Below, piece after piece: positions 33,965-43,035 of a stretch of DNA of 64,000 nt. Made by a program: the position numbers and the translations under genes. The number at the start of each line of letters is the position of its first letter. Position 1 is the first letter of the stretch. This DNA comes from Aquimarina sediminis (GTDB taxonomy: Bacteria > Bacteroidota > Bacteroidia > Flavobacteriales > Flavobacteriaceae), in contig NZ_POYJ01000009.1 of the NCBI RefSeq assembly GCF_002895435.1, positions 124,001-188,000 on the forward strand. Direction: 5' to 3'. A model generated the notes under the pieces. The model was not told the origin of the DNA and did no database searches. It saw only the letters and a program-made list of their open reading frames with translations.

Positions 33965-35338
33965 ATGTACGCAATTTTAGATATCGAAACTACCGGAGGA
34001 AAATACAATGAAGAAGGGATTACCGAGATTGCTATATATAAGTTTGATGGTCACAATGTTATTGATCAATTTATAAGCCTTATCAATCCCGAAAGACCAA
34101 TACAACCTTTTGTAGCTAATCTTACTGGGATAAACAATCAAATGCTTCGCAATGCACCCAAATTTTATGAAGTAGCCAAAAGAATTGTTGAGATTACAAC
34201 AGACTGTGTAGTTGTAGCTCATAACTCTAGTTTTGATTATCGAATTTTAAGAACCGAATTCTCTAGATTAGGATTTGAGTTCGAACGGCAATCTTTGTGT
34301 ACTGTTGAGCTCTCCAAAAAATTAATCCCAGACCAACAATCTTATAGTTTGGGCAAACTGGTTAGAGGACTTGGCATTCCTCTTTCTGATAGGCACAGAG
34401 CCAATGGTGACGCTCTGGCTACAGTAAAGTTATTTAAATTATTACTTACAAAAGACGTAGAAAAAACGATAATTACTGAAACCGTTCGTACAGAAACCAA
34501 AAGGCAGGTAGACGATAAACTTCTTAAACTCATTGAAGAAGCTCCAATAGCTACAGGAGTATATTATATGCATCGCGAAGATGGAAAAATCATATATATT
34601 GGTAAAAGCAAAAACATAAAAAAACGCCTCAACCAACATTTTACAAACGACAATAGAAAGTCTAAGAGAATACAGGAAGAAGTTGTAAGTGTAACCTATG
34701 AAATTACTGGAAGCGAGCTTTTAGCCTTACTCAAAGAGAGTGAAGAAATAAAACGAAATAAACCTAGGTACAACAGAGCATTGCGTAAAACCAAATTTGA
34801 CCATGCATTATATCAGTTTATTGACCAAAATGGCTATATAAACTTTAAAGTAGAAAAAGCTGATAATCGCAAAGTAAGTATTACCACTTTTTCTAATAGA
34901 CAACAAGCTAAATCTTGTATGCATGGATGGGCAGAACAATACAATCTATGTCAAAAATTAATGGGTCTAGATAGTAGTAAAAGTCATTGTTTTAATTATA
35001 CCATAAAACAATGCTTAGGCGCTTGTATTTATAACGAACCTGTAGAAGAATATAACTTTAGGGCACAAGATTTTATTTCTAATAATTCTTTTCAAAGCCA
35101 AAATATGATTATTACAGATCAAGGAAGAGATATTGATGAACAAAGCTTTATCTTGATTGAAGAAGGAAGGTTTAAAGGTATTGGGTATTTTAATCTCAAT
35201 CACCAAATCAATAATATTGATATTTTGCGCTCTATCATTACCCCCATGAACCATAATAGGGACGCTCAGCATATTATTCAAAGTTATGTACGCACACACA
35301 AAAGACTAAAGGTTATCAAACTACCAAAAAATGATTAA
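33965..35338 (+). CDS. DEDDh exonuclease fused to GIY-YIG (UvrC-like) nuclease
   Basis: A 457-residue fusion. Residues 1-160 form a DnaQ-type 3'-5' exonuclease (DIETTGG, VAHNSSFDYRIL, HRANGDALAT supply the acidic and His residues). Residues about 195-290 form a GIY-YIG domain (GVYYMHREDGKIIYIGKSKN with KKRLNQHF and ESEEIKRNKPRYN). The next segment carries four cysteines spaced 13, 8 and 4 residues apart, like the cysteine cluster after the UvrC nuclease domain. It probably acts in DNA repair, perhaps as a Cho-like incision enzyme coupled to resection. It overlaps the following gene by 8 bp. Confidence 0.9.
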   Translation: MYAILDIETTGGKYNEEGITEIAIYKFDGHNVIDQFISLINPERPIQPFVANLTGINNQMLRNAPKFYEVAKRIVEITTDCVVVAHNSSFDYRILRTEFSRLGFEFERQSLCTVELSKKLIPDQQSYSLGKLVRGLGIPLSDRHRANGDALATVKLFKLLLTKDVEKTIITETVRTETKRQVDDKLLKLIEEAPIATGVYYMHREDGKIIYIGKSKNIKKRLNQHFTNDNRKSKRIQEEVVSVTYEITGSELLALLKESEEIKRNKPRYNRALRKTKFDHALYQFIDQNGYINFKVEKADNRKVSITTFSNRQQAKSCMHGWAEQYNLCQKLMGLDSSKSHCFNYTIKQCLGACIYNEPVEEYNFRAQDFISNNSFQSQNMIITDQGRDIDEQSFILIEEGRFKGIGYFNLNHQINNIDILRSIITPMNHNRDAQHIIQSYVRTHKRLKVIKLPKND

Positions 35339-37298
35339 ATCCATTACTTTTTTAATCTTAATCTCTTTTTCTTTAATTACCTCTGCCCAAAAGATTAATC
35401 CTGACATGAAAGTCAGTCTTTTGGACTTAAAAAATAACACATATCAGAAAGACAGTACTGCTAACGCTTTCTTTATCTACGAAAAAGGATATAGCAGAGT
35501 TGAAAACGGAGGAAACTATAACCTACTTACCGATTATGAAGCCAAAGTAAAAATCATTAACGAACAAGGGTTTGACAATGCTACCATAAATGTATTTCTG
35601 TATCAAAACAAAAATGACAAAGAATTATTTAGGAAATTAATTGCGTATACCTATAACCTAGAAAACGGTAAGATCACCAAAACAAAAATTGAAAATAAAA
35701 ATATTTATACCGAAAAATACAATGAGAATTATACTTTAGTAAAATTCACTTTCCCTAATCTAAAACCAGGGTCTGTTCTTACTTACCAATATCAAATAGA
35801 ATCTCCTTTTATGTTCAAGTTTAATGGATGGGATTTTCAAGACGATATTCCAAAATTATATAGTGAATATATTGCTGACCTACCAGGAAATTATTTATAT
35901 AACATAAAATTAATAGGAGTTCTAAAACTAGAATATCAAGAAAACAATATTATTAAAAAATGCCTGGAAGTATCTAGAGGAGGTTATGCTGACTGCTCAC
36001 ATAGTAAATATATTATGAAAAACATCCCTGCTTTTAAAGAGGAAAAATACATGACGGCAAAAAAGAATTATTTCTCTAGAATAGATTATGAATTGAAGGA
36101 ATTTAAAGGTTTTGATGGGATTAACAAAAAATTCACTGAGACCTGGAAAAACGTCGATGCTAAATTCAAAAAGGAAGCTACAATTGGTATACAACTAAAA
36201 AAAGTAAGCGCTGCTAAAGACATTCTCCCTGATACCATACAAAGTATGCCAAACGACATCTCTAAAGCAAAATTAATATATAGATATATTACAAATAACT
36301 ATAAATGGAATAAGAAAAATAGGATTTTTAAAAATGGTAATATCAGCAAGGTCATAAAAGAAAAAGTGGGTAATGTAAACGATATCAATATACTACTACA
36401 CAACACTCTGAAACAACAAAAATTCAAAGTCCTTCCTGTTTTATTATCAACAAGAGAAAATGGTTATGCTACAAAAATTCATCCTGTAATTTCTGATTTC
36501 AATTATATTATAGTACAATTATCACTTGGTAAAAACTCTTATCTTCTGGATGCTACTGAGAACTGCTTAGCCTTTGGAGAAATCCCTTTTAGATGCCTGA
36601 ATCAATATGGAAGGTTATTAGATTTTAAAAACGGGAGTTCTTGGATCGATATAACGCCTAGCAAGCGGTCTGTTCATTTTTTTAAAGAAGATCTCGTATT
36701 AAATGATAAATTAGAGTTAATAGGTAAATCAAAACAAGTTTATTCTGGATATCACGCTTACTCCAAAAGAAAAGAAATAGATCAATCTGGAAGTGGTGCT
36801 TTTTTAGACAAAATTAAAAATCAAAACCCTGAAATATCTATAAGTGATATCAACATTAATAATCAGACCAATTTTGAAAAACCTATTGAGATTAAGTTCA
36901 ATTTTACTCGAAGTATTACCGAAATCGATAGTGTTTTTTACATTAAACCCTTTACAACTGCTTTTTTCAACAAAAACCCTTTTAAACTAAACCAAAGAAC
37001 ATACCCTGTGGATTTCGGCTATAAAGATTCGTACAACTACCTCGTTACTATAGAATTATCAGAAAAATTTGATTTTATTGATATCCCTCAAAAAAAAGCA
37101 TATACGTTACCAAAAGATTCAGGACTAGCAGTGATTAGTTTTCAAAAAATTGGTAATAATAAATTAGTTATCAATCATAGAATAACATTTGATTCCTCTT
37201 ATTACCCATCTGAATATTATGATGTTTTAAAAGAGTTTTTCAATCTTATAGTCACTTTAGGAAATGACTCATTAATCGCCGTAAAAAGGATTCATTAG
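35331..37298 (+). CDS. Secreted DUF3857 protein with degenerate transglutaminase domain
   Basis: A 655-residue protein with signal peptide MIKSITFLILISFSLITSA. The N-terminal DUF3857 domain (about residues 60-220) is followed by a transglutaminase-like domain (about 280-420). Where active transglutaminases have Cys, here the segment reads KEKVGNVNDINILLHNTL: a Val takes its place, so catalysis is unlikely. The HPVISDFNYIIVQL and YLLDATENCL strands remain. The C-terminal part is a beta-sandwich. Such proteins are common in Bacteroidota envelopes and may bind peptides or glycans. It overlaps the preceding nuclease gene by 8 bp. Confidence 0.85.
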   Translation: MIKSITFLILISFSLITSAQKINPDMKVSLLDLKNNTYQKDSTANAFFIYEKGYSRVENGGNYNLLTDYEAKVKIINEQGFDNATINVFLYQNKNDKELFRKLIAYTYNLENGKITKTKIENKNIYTEKYNENYTLVKFTFPNLKPGSVLTYQYQIESPFMFKFNGWDFQDDIPKLYSEYIADLPGNYLYNIKLIGVLKLEYQENNIIKKCLEVSRGGYADCSHSKYIMKNIPAFKEEKYMTAKKNYFSRIDYELKEFKGFDGINKKFTETWKNVDAKFKKEATIGIQLKKVSAAKDILPDTIQSMPNDISKAKLIYRYITNNYKWNKKNRIFKNGNISKVIKEKVGNVNDINILLHNTLKQQKFKVLPVLLSTRENGYATKIHPVISDFNYIIVQLSLGKNSYLLDATENCLAFGEIPFRCLNQYGRLLDFKNGSSWIDITPSKRSVHFFKEDLVLNDKLELIGKSKQVYSGYHAYSKRKEIDQSGSGAFLDKIKNQNPEISISDININNQTNFEKPIEIKFNFTRSITEIDSVFYIKPFTTAFFNKNPFKLNQRTYPVDFGYKDSYNYLVTIELSEKFDFIDIPQKKAYTLPKDSGLAVISFQKIGNNKLVINHRITFDSSYYPSEYYDVLKEFFNLIVTLGNDSLIAVKRIH

Positions 37299-37331
37299 TT
37301 TTTTTAGTACTTTTATTCAAAATCAATAAAA

Positions 37332-38174
37332 TTGAGCAAAAATTTATCAAACAAAACCTGGAAAGATCAACTACACAGTATCATTTATGAAGCTGACACT
37401 CCTGTCGGAAAAATATTTGATATCGTTCTTCTAATATTAATTGTCTTAAGTATCATTTTTGTGATGACCGAAAGCGTAAAAGGCTTATCTGAAAACACAT
37501 ACAAGTTTCTAAATTATGCAGAATGGGTAATTACGATTTTTTTTACTTTTGAATATATTGCCAGAATTGTTTCTATTAAAAAACCTTCTTCTTATATTTT
37601 TAGTTTTTATGGCATCATAGATCTCTTGTCAACTTTACCATTATATCTCTCATTTTTTATTACAGGCACAAGTGCTCTTCTTGCTGTTAGAGCATTAAGA
37701 TTACTTCGGGTTTTTAGAATTTTAAAAATCTCGCGTTATATTGGAGAATCCAACAAACTAGCTAAAGCAATAAAAGATAGTAGAGCAAAGATCTTGGTCT
37801 TTTTATTTGCTGTATTAGTTTTATGCATCATCTTAGGCACCGTTATGTATATTGTAGAAGGTGAAGAAAGCGGCTTCAAAAGTATTCCTATAAGTGTTTA
37901 TTGGTGCATAGTAACCTTGACAACTGTTGGTTATGGTGATATTGCCCCAGTTACTCCGTTTGGACAGTTTCTTGCAGCAATTATTATGATTATGGGTTAT
38001 GGGATTATAGCTGTTCCTACAGGCATAGTAAGTGCGGAATACTCTAATCATTTCGAAAACAACAAAATTCATCTAAATACCCAATCTTGTAGCCATTGTA
38101 ACGAAAGTGAGCATGCTGATAATGCTAAATTCTGTCATAAGTGTGGAGAAGATTTACAGATCGACAATGAATAA
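37332..38174 (+). CDS. Voltage-gated potassium channel (Kv-like) with C-terminal zinc ribbon
   Basis: A 280-residue six-helix ion channel. The voltage-sensor helix S4 carries regularly spaced arginines (VRALRLLRVFRILKISRYI), and the pore has the K+ selectivity filter TLTTVGYGD. After S6 the protein ends with a CxxC...CxxC zinc ribbon (CSHCNES, FCHKCGEDL), perhaps for intracellular regulation or assembly. The start is TTG: no ATG exists before the S1 helix. Its stop overlaps the miaA start by 8 bp. Confidence 0.88.
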   Translation: MSKNLSNKTWKDQLHSIIYEADTPVGKIFDIVLLILIVLSIIFVMTESVKGLSENTYKFLNYAEWVITIFFTFEYIARIVSIKKPSSYIFSFYGIIDLLSTLPLYLSFFITGTSALLAVRALRLLRVFRILKISRYIGESNKLAKAIKDSRAKILVFLFAVLVLCIILGTVMYIVEGEESGFKSIPISVYWCIVTLTTVGYGDIAPVTPFGQFLAAIIMIMGYGIIAVPTGIVSAEYSNHFENNKIHLNTQSCSHCNESEHADNAKFCHKCGEDLQIDNE

Positions 38175-39084
38175 AAATTTAATTGTAATCGTTGGACCAA
38201 CCGCTATTGGAAAAACCAGTTTAAGCATTCTGCTTGCAAAACATTTTAATTGTGAAATTGTTTCTGCAGATAGTCGGCAATTTTATAAAGAAATGAGTAT
38301 TGGCACTGCTGCTCCAACTCCAGAAGAGCTTGAACAAGCAACGCACCATTTTATTCAACATAGAAGTATCAAAGATGATTATAGTGTAGGTGATTTTGAG
38401 AAGGATGCTTTAAATAAACTCAATGATTTATTTAAAACTAATGATTATGCAATTCTTATAGGAGGATCTGGTTTATATATAAATGCAGTGACCAAAGGAT
38501 TAGATTATTTCCCAGAAATTGCCCCTGCAATTAGAGAAAAAATCCTTGAGGAGTACCATAACAAAGGGCTTGAACATCTACAAGAACAATTAAAATCTTT
38601 AGATCCTACATATTACAATGAAGTAGATATTAAAAACACACATAGAGTAATGAGAGCCTTAGAAGTATGTATTGGCAGTGGGCAACCTTATTCTTCATTT
38701 CTTACTAAACCAAAAAAGAAACGCTCTTTTAATATTATTAAAATAGGAATTACAGCAGAAAGAGAGATCATTTATGACAGAATCAACCTGCGAGTAGAGC
38801 TAATGGCAAAAGAAGGTCTTATTGATGAAGTAAAAAGCCTTTATACATATAAATCTTTAAACGCCTTGAATACTGTTGGCTATAAAGAAATCTTTAAATA
38901 TCTCGATAATGAATGGGATATAGATTTTGCTTATTCTGAAATAAAGAAAAACACCCGTCGTTTTGCCAAAAGACAGCTCACATGGTTTAAGAAAGACACA
39001 GAGATCAAATGGTTTGACTACAAAGAGGATTTTCAAACTATTGCAAAACATATAAAAAAAAGTTCACTACGAAAACAATCGTAG
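38167..39084 (+). CDS. miaA: tRNA dimethylallyltransferase
   Basis: A 305-residue enzyme that adds a dimethylallyl group to A37 of tRNAs reading U-starting codons. P-loop VGPTAIGKTSLS, then VSADSRQFYKEMSIGTA, GGSGLYINAVTKG and the C-terminal NTRRFAKRQLTWFKKD are diagnostic. The ATG at 38167 gives normal length and overlaps the channel gene's stop; the in-frame ATG at 38107 would only read through its zinc ribbon. The terminator of the opposing gene overlaps its stop codon. Confidence 0.96.
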   Translation: MNKNLIVIVGPTAIGKTSLSILLAKHFNCEIVSADSRQFYKEMSIGTAAPTPEELEQATHHFIQHRSIKDDYSVGDFEKDALNKLNDLFKTNDYAILIGGSGLYINAVTKGLDYFPEIAPAIREKILEEYHNKGLEHLQEQLKSLDPTYYNEVDIKNTHRVMRALEVCIGSGQPYSSFLTKPKKKRSFNIIKIGITAEREIIYDRINLRVELMAKEGLIDEVKSLYTYKSLNALNTVGYKEIFKYLDNEWDIDFAYSEIKKNTRRFAKRQLTWFKKDTEIKWFDYKEDFQTIAKHIKKSSLRKQS

Positions 39085-39091
39085 TGAACTT
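39060..39091 (-). terminator. Terminator of the response-regulator operon, inside the miaA 3' end
   Basis: A perfect 13-bp stem (39060-39072 with 39079-39091, six-base loop) is followed on the minus strand by eight Ts. It ends the RprXY-like transcript but covers the last eight codons of miaA on the other strand. Confidence 0.82.
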
Positions 39092-39120
39092 ATAAGGTGT
39101 TTAGTTACCGTTATACTGTT

Positions 39121-39834
39121 TTAGGACTCTTCGTTCCTTACTACTAATCTAAATCCTTCTCCATGAATATTAAGGATTTCTACGTTTTCATCTTTCTTCA
39201 AGTACTTTCTAAGCTTTGCAATATATACATCCATACTACGAGAAGTAAAATAATTATCATCTCTCCATATTTTTGTTAAGGCTAGCTCCCTAGGCATCAA
39301 ATCATTAAGATGCAATGCTAATAAACGTAAAAGTTCATTTTCTTTTGGCGAGAGTTTAATTGGATCTTCTTCTTTAAATGTTAAGAAGCGTAATTTTGAA
39401 TTCAAATGAAAACCTCCAATTTTAAATTCGAATTGTTTGCTATCAGCTACAGACTCCGTGCTCTTACGTTGCATAATCGCCTGTATTTTCATCAATAAAA
39501 CTTCGCTATCAAATGGTTTATTAAGATAATCATCAGCTCCAACTTTATAGCCTTTCAAAACATCTTCTTTCATTGCTTTTGCTGTTAAGAAAATGATTGG
39601 CACTTCTTCATTTTTTTCTCTTATCTCTTTTGCTAATGTAAATCCATCTTTATAAGGCATCATTACATCAAGGATACACATATCATAATCATCCTTTTTA
39701 AATTTTTCGAAGCCTTCCATACCATTTTTAGCATGCACAACATCATAATCATTCATTACTAGATAATCCTTCAAAACTGTTCCGAAGTTTGGATCATCCT
39801 CTACAAGCAAAATCTTTTTGTTTTCTGTTTCCAT
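39121..39834 (-). CDS. OmpR-family response regulator (RprY-like)
   Basis: A 237-residue regulator with a receiver domain (EDDPNFG, phospho-acceptor in DMCILDVMMPYKDG, TAK, YLNKP) and a C-terminal winged helix (KLSPKENELLRLLALHL, DVYIAKLRKYLKKDENVEI). It sits three bases after its partner kinase. In Bacteroides the RprXY pair of this type controls gene sets linked to surface and stress functions; the assignment is by similarity of architecture. Confidence 0.93.
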   Translation of the reverse strand: METENKKILLVEDDPNFGTVLKDYLVMNDYDVVHAKNGMEGFEKFKKDDYDMCILDVMMPYKDGFTLAKEIREKNEEVPIIFLTAKAMKEDVLKGYKVGADDYLNKPFDSEVLLMKIQAIMQRKSTESVADSKQFEFKIGGFHLNSKLRFLTFKEEDPIKLSPKENELLRLLALHLNDLMPRELALTKIWRDDNYFTSRSMDVYIAKLRKYLKKDENVEILNIHGEGFRLVVRNEES

Positions 39835-39837
39835 ATT

Positions 39838-41403
39838 TTAAGATATTAACGGTAATTTAATAATAAATGTGGAACCTTTTCCCCTTTCGGTCTCCACCCA
39901 TATTTGACCATGATGGTCATCAATAATTCTTTTTACATAAGTTAGTCCTAATCCGTGCCCCTTTACATTATGAAGATCTCCTGTATGTTCTCTAAAGAAC
40001 TTTTCAAAAATCTTTTTTTGTGCTACTTTACTCATTCCAATTCCTTGATCACGAATTTTGAGGACTATACTATTTTTTACATTTTCTGTATATACATCAA
40101 TTTTAGGTTCTCCTTCTGAGTATTTAATTGCATTATCCAGAATATTCACTACCACATTAGTCAAATGACTATCATTAGCTAATACAGATGTTTTAAGAGC
40201 TCCCAGATGCATTTTTATATATCCCTGCCTGTTTTCTACTAACAGAGACACATGTGTTACAGCATCTTCAATTATATCATGTAACTCTTGTCTATCCTTT
40301 TTAATATTAAGTTCATTCTTTTCTAATTGAGATATCCTTAATACATTTTCTACCTGAGCATGCATTCTCTTATTTTCTTCGCGGATCATAGACATATAAC
40401 GTTGAACTTTTTCTGGATCGCTACTTATCTTAGGGTTTTTGATAGAATCTAACGCTAAGTTAATTGTAGCAATTGGAGTTTTTAGTTCATGTGTCATATT
40501 GTTAATAAAATCCGTTTTAATTTGGGATATCTGTCGTTGTTGCATTAACTGTGACAGAGCGCTAGAATAAGCTACAACGATAATCAATGTAAATATTATC
40601 GATAATATGGCCATTCCTTTGATGGTTGAAAGCACATATTGCTTTTTTCCAGTAAAATTAACATACAGTTGATACTCACTCACACCTTGTTCATTAACAA
40701 AAAGTGGTATCGCATATGTTGTTGGATAATCCAAACTAAAATCTTCAGAACGTACTTTGGTTGCTAAAGCATTACTATAAATAGCATATTCAAAGTCTAC
40801 TTTTATATCTCTCTCTTCTAATTCTTTTCTTAATAAGAATTCTACCTCTCTCTCTTGCACTCTTCTATGGATAGGTATATAACTTGCAATATCTCCTATT
40901 AATATCTCATAATCTCTTCTTTGAAGATCGGTTAACCCTCTCAATCTTTCCAATTTGGATTTAGAATTCTTTTTAACAAAAGTACTTCTTCTATCCCCAG
41001 ATGATGAATCGGTATTACGATTCAAAATATTTTTTAATCGTACCGTATCAATATTTAAGTTTATAAAAGATGAGGATAGTTTATAATCTTCATCTAATAT
41101 ACCATTTGCATAAGCAAATGATTTTGTCGTATTATCTATACTAATATTTAGGAGCTGACGTATTGTTTTATTATCAAGTTCATCAACACTATCCAAAACT
41201 TCTTGTAATGGATAAAACATTTCTTTAAATTCTCTGTATTGAATTCTATTGGATACAGAGATCAGTATCTGTTTAGCATTAAAAGAAAATTGTTCTTCAT
41301 TATTCTCTACTGTGTTGTTAATCCAGTATCCCTGAACAAAAATAATCCCAATTAACGACAAACTCATCAGGATTATTAGCAACACGAATAACCTTTTATT
41401 CAT
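39838..41403 (-). CDS. Membrane sensor histidine kinase (RprX-like)
   Basis: A 521-residue kinase: a first membrane helix near residues 5-25, a large periplasmic sensor domain (about 26-265, helical, no named family), a second helix near 267-288, then HisKA with NNMTHELKTPIATINLALDS (phospho-His) and an ATPase domain with N box NVVNILDNAIKYSEG, G1 box IRDQGIGMS and G2 box GHGLGLTYVKRI. It phosphorylates the regulator that follows. A -7 element abuts its start codon. Confidence 0.93.
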   Translation of the reverse strand: MNKRLFVLLIILMSLSLIGIIFVQGYWINNTVENNEEQFSFNAKQILISVSNRIQYREFKEMFYPLQEVLDSVDELDNKTIRQLLNISIDNTTKSFAYANGILDEDYKLSSSFINLNIDTVRLKNILNRNTDSSSGDRRSTFVKKNSKSKLERLRGLTDLQRRDYEILIGDIASYIPIHRRVQEREVEFLLRKELEERDIKVDFEYAIYSNALATKVRSEDFSLDYPTTYAIPLFVNEQGVSEYQLYVNFTGKKQYVLSTIKGMAILSIIFTLIIVVAYSSALSQLMQQRQISQIKTDFINNMTHELKTPIATINLALDSIKNPKISSDPEKVQRYMSMIREENKRMHAQVENVLRISQLEKNELNIKKDRQELHDIIEDAVTHVSLLVENRQGYIKMHLGALKTSVLANDSHLTNVVVNILDNAIKYSEGEPKIDVYTENVKNSIVLKIRDQGIGMSKVAQKKIFEKFFREHTGDLHNVKGHGLGLTYVKRIIDDHHGQIWVETERGKGSTFIIKLPLIS

Positions 41404-41407
41404 AAAT

Positions 41408-41415
41408 CAAAAATA
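41408..41415 (-). promoter_or_regulatory. -7 promoter element, leaderless, for the RprXY-like operon
   Basis: The minus strand reads TATTTTTG, a perfect TAnnTTTG, ending four bases before the kinase ATG at 41403. Confidence 0.5.
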
Positions 41416-41487
41416 AGACTTTAACATTTAGCTACTTTAGGGTTTAACCAAATGTTAACAAAATGAAAGACAAGGATTACAAAGGTA

Positions 41488-42066
41488 TCAAGAGGATATT
41501 TCATTATGAATACTATACACTTGACTACTAGTATCTTTCAAATCTATATTATATATAACGAAATCGGCTAATAAAATTTTTTGAGCATCTTCCCATTGGT
41601 TGCTAATTCTTGAAAGAATATCTTCTCTGGTTGTATTATCTCGTTTTAAAACCCTTTGAATTCTTATTTCTAATGGTGCCGAAACAAGAATTGTATAATC
41701 ACACTGTTTATAACCATCATTCTCAAAGAGTATTGCAGCTTCTTTCACCACATAATCTCCTTTTTGTTCTTTTTTCCATAAATTAAAATTGGTAGCTACG
41801 GCAGGGTGAACTATTGCATTTAACTGTTCTAGCTTTATCTTATCATTAAAAACAATACTCGCTATATGAGCTCTATTTAGTTTTCCTTCTTTATAAGCTT
41901 TGGGACCAAGCAATGTAATAATCTGTTTTCTTATTGATTCATCTTCGTTCATTAGACGTTTTGCCTCATCATCTGCAATATAAACAGCAACCCCTAATTG
42001 TTCAAAAATTTTGGCTACTGTAGATTTACCACTACCAATTCCTCCTGTTAGACCTACTACTTTCAT
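41488..42066 (-). CDS. coaE: Dephospho-CoA kinase
   Basis: A 192-residue enzyme that phosphorylates dephospho-CoA in the last step of coenzyme A synthesis. P-loop GLTGGIGSGKSTVAKIFEQLG, written here as GLTGGIGSGKST, with VYIADDEAKRLM and VHPAVATNFNLW also typical. The ATG at 42066 is preferred to the GTG at 42075. It is the third gene of the glycosyltransferase-YbbR-coaE run. Confidence 0.95.
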   Translation of the reverse strand: MKVVGLTGGIGSGKSTVAKIFEQLGVAVYIADDEAKRLMNEDESIRKQIITLLGPKAYKEGKLNRAHIASIVFNDKIKLEQLNAIVHPAVATNFNLWKKEQKGDYVVKEAAILFENDGYKQCDYTILVSAPLEIRIQRVLKRDNTTREDILSRISNQWEDAQKILLADFVIYNIDLKDTSSQVYSIHNEISS

Positions 42067-42074
42067 ATTGTACA

Positions 42075-43034
42075 CTATTTTAGAACTACAAATTGAACCT
42101 GCTTTACCTGCAAACGTACATCATGAATCGATTTTGGTTGATCAACTAATTCTAAAGTTAAAAAAGAACTCTCTTCTGAAACTTTTGCATAATCGGCAAC
42201 TATCATAAAATCTCTAGGACTTATTTCATTATACTTATCCAACCCTACTCTATAAACAATAGAAATTTCCTTCGGAAAAATCTTAATTTCCACTCCTTCG
42301 GGAACATTGTTTATAGTTATAGGAATTCTTTGGTTTCCTTCTGTAAATTTACTAACTAAGATATTAGCTTTTACTTTTGAAGGAACCACTTTTGCTGTTA
42401 CTGGTAATTCTTCTATATTGATATTTAGTTCAGAATCATAATTAACATTTAACCCTTCTAACTTAAGATTTTCTGTTCTTATATCACTAATTGTATCTAT
42501 TACTTGAGAAGGACCACTTATTAGTATAGAATCAGGAGAAATTACTAACCCTTTGTCACTTCCGTACCCTATGGCATATTGAATTTCTTGCTTTATAACA
42601 ACAGGGATTTTTTTCTCAAGATTCAGATCCAGCTTTAGTCTTAAGGTATCTTTCTGCAATGACAATATTCTTCCTTTAAAATCCAGTTTTTTCTTCAAAA
42701 TAGAAGATTCTTTATTGACATAAAAATAATATTGATTTTCTGTATTGAGTACTGCTTCTGTAACATCAAACTCCAACATTCTTTTTTCCCAGTTATGACT
42801 CATTAACCTGAAGCCATTTCCATTAAGAAGCATTCGTAAAGTTTGGTCACTTTCGTTATTAAAAATCTTACCCTTTGGGATATTAGTATACCGTATAGCG
42901 ACTTCTACTTCTTGAGTATAGTTTTTAGAAAACTGAACAAACAACCAGAGCAATGAAGTAAATAATAGAAAAAATAAAAAGGTTTTAACGTTATTCCTTT
43001 TTAGAGAAAATTTATTCTTTATCCTGTTTGGCAT
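42075..43034 (-). CDS. YbbR-domain membrane-anchored protein
   Basis: A 319-residue protein with one N-terminal membrane helix (about residues 15-32) and several YbbR-like repeats (for example KIPVVIKQEIQYAIGYGSDKG, VVPSKVKANILVSKF, QRIPITINNVPEGVEI). In Gram-positive bacteria YbbR/CdaR proteins regulate c-di-AMP cyclase; no cyclase is adjacent here. It lies one base after the glycosyltransferase stop and its stop overlaps the extended coaE frame, consistent with an operon. Confidence 0.85.
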   Translation of the reverse strand: MPNRIKNKFSLKRNNVKTFLFFLLFTSLLWLFVQFSKNYTQEVEVAIRYTNIPKGKIFNNESDQTLRMLLNGNGFRLMSHNWEKRMLEFDVTEAVLNTENQYYFYVNKESSILKKKLDFKGRILSLQKDTLRLKLDLNLEKKIPVVIKQEIQYAIGYGSDKGLVISPDSILISGPSQVIDTISDIRTENLKLEGLNVNYDSELNINIEELPVTAKVVPSKVKANILVSKFTEGNQRIPITINNVPEGVEIKIFPKEISIVYRVGLDKYNEISPRDFMIVADYAKVSEESSFLTLELVDQPKSIHDVRLQVKQVQFVVLK

Positions 43035-43035
43035 A

